The notes under the pieces are model-generated. The model did not search any database. It saw nothing but the letters and a program-made list of their open reading frames with translations, and was not told the DNA's origin. Of a stretch of DNA of 5,448 nucleotides, positions 5,063-5,448 are shown in pieces. The stretch is from positions 1 through 5,448 of the forward strand of contig CAZQVG010000036.1 in NCBI GenBank assembly GCA_964596705.1. The letters run 5' to 3'. Positions within the stretch are counted from its first letter, which is position 1, and each line of letters starts with the position of its first letter. A program made the translations under genes and the position numbers. Source of the DNA: JABJPM01 sp964596705 (GTDB taxonomy: Archaea; Nanobdellota; Nanobdellia; SCGC-AAA011-G17; PNOQ01).

Positions 5063-5448
5063 ATGAAAGAATTAAATGGTTTTTTTATTATTGGAGGGTT
5101 AGTTGTCCTTTTAGATCAAATTACAAAATATTTGTTTAAGGGAGTTAATTATGGAATTTTTAGGTATACTATTAATGATGGTGCTGCATTTAGTCTGTTT
5201 CAGGGAAAAATATTGTTTTTAATTATTGCATCTATTATTGCATTAGTATTTTTATTTTATTTTGAATTAAAAGTTCCTCAGCTATATTTGCCATTAGGAT
5301 TTATTTTTGGTGGAACAATTGGGAATTTAATTGATAGGATATTGTTTGGTTATGTAAGGGATTTTATTGATTTAAGATTTTGGCCTATTTTTAATGTTGC
5401 AGATAGTTTCAATGTTATTGGGGCTTTTATAATTGGATGGTATATAGT
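5063..5448 (+). CDS. lspA: Lipoprotein signal peptidase (signal peptidase II), 3' end cut by window
   Basis: LspA is an integral membrane aspartyl protease that removes the signal peptide of lipidated lipoproteins just before the lipid-bearing cysteine. The 128 visible codons contain all the family signatures in order: DQITK (D18), NDGAAFS (N38 to S44), GGTIGNLIDR (83-92), VRDFIDL (98-104) and FNVADSFNVIG (110-120). By alignment with bacterial LspA the catalytic aspartates are D100 and D114 (D124 and D143 in Pseudomonas aeruginosa). Four membrane segments are visible at about 6-25, 49-68, 73-92 and 113-128, the last one truncated. The loop between segments 1 and 2 is short, so the extracytoplasmic cradle is reduced. 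About 10-30 residues are probably missing, given the usual 150-170. It is divergent from the operon. LspA is universal in bacteria but not general in archaea, so its presence in this archaeal-looking setting is notable. Confidence 0.93.
   Translation, partial: MKELNGFFIIGGLVVLLDQITKYLFKGVNYGIFRYTINDGAAFSLFQGKILFLIIASIIALVFLFYFELKVPQLYLPLGFIFGGTIGNLIDRILFGYVRDFIDLRFWPIFNVADSFNVIGAFIIGWYI

Noticed and set aside
1..5448. CRISPR arrays, tRNA genes, insertion sequences or long direct/inverted repeats
   Set aside because: Reading both strands I saw no regularly spaced repeats, no tRNA-like T-loop/acceptor pattern and no transposase; the window is almost wholly coding.

Overview
The window is AT-rich and reads best as a piece of a small-genome archaeon, most likely from the DPANN group (Woesearchaeota/Pacearchaeota-like). 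The evidence is indirect. The proteins are rich in lysine and glutamate. Genes are tightly packed. TATA-type elements (TTTAAATA, TTTAAAA) sit about 25-29 bases before start codons that mostly lack a Shine-Dalgarno sequence, the pattern of leaderless archaeal transcripts. No rRNA or tRNA is present to fix the lineage, and a bacterial origin is not strictly excluded.

Layout. Positions 1-222 (+) hold the 3' end of an unrecognised gene that enters from the left. It meets, tail to tail with no spacer, a four-gene minus-strand cluster running from 4988 down to 223. In transcription order this is: a 484-residue protein of unknown function (4988-3534); a 195-residue coiled-coil protein overlapping it by 7 nt (3540-2953); a 614-residue TIM-barrel protein of the endonuclease IV/xylose-isomerase-like superfamily starting 2 nt later (2950-1106); and a 283-residue minimal nucleotidyltransferase fused to a HEPN-like helical domain (1074-223), after a 31-nt gap. 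A 74-bp divergent promoter region (4989-5062) separates this cluster from lspA (5063 onward, +), the lipoprotein signal peptidase gene, which is cut by the right edge.

The first three genes are so tightly linked that they are almost certainly co-transcribed and translationally coupled, so their products probably work together. The enzyme of the set is the TIM-barrel protein. It keeps a counterpart of all nine zinc ligands of E. coli endonuclease IV, but carries an extra block of about 230 charged residues inside the barrel and an unusual aromatic/glycine-rich tail. The two upstream proteins have helical, charged N-termini and no recognised enzymatic motif, so they look like scaffold or adaptor partners. 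The nucleotidyltransferase-HEPN fusion may belong to the same unit, but it also has a possible promoter of its own. The operon is the best candidate here for an undescribed system; whether it acts in nucleic-acid repair, sugar-phosphate metabolism or a defence/toxin-like role cannot be settled from sequence alone.
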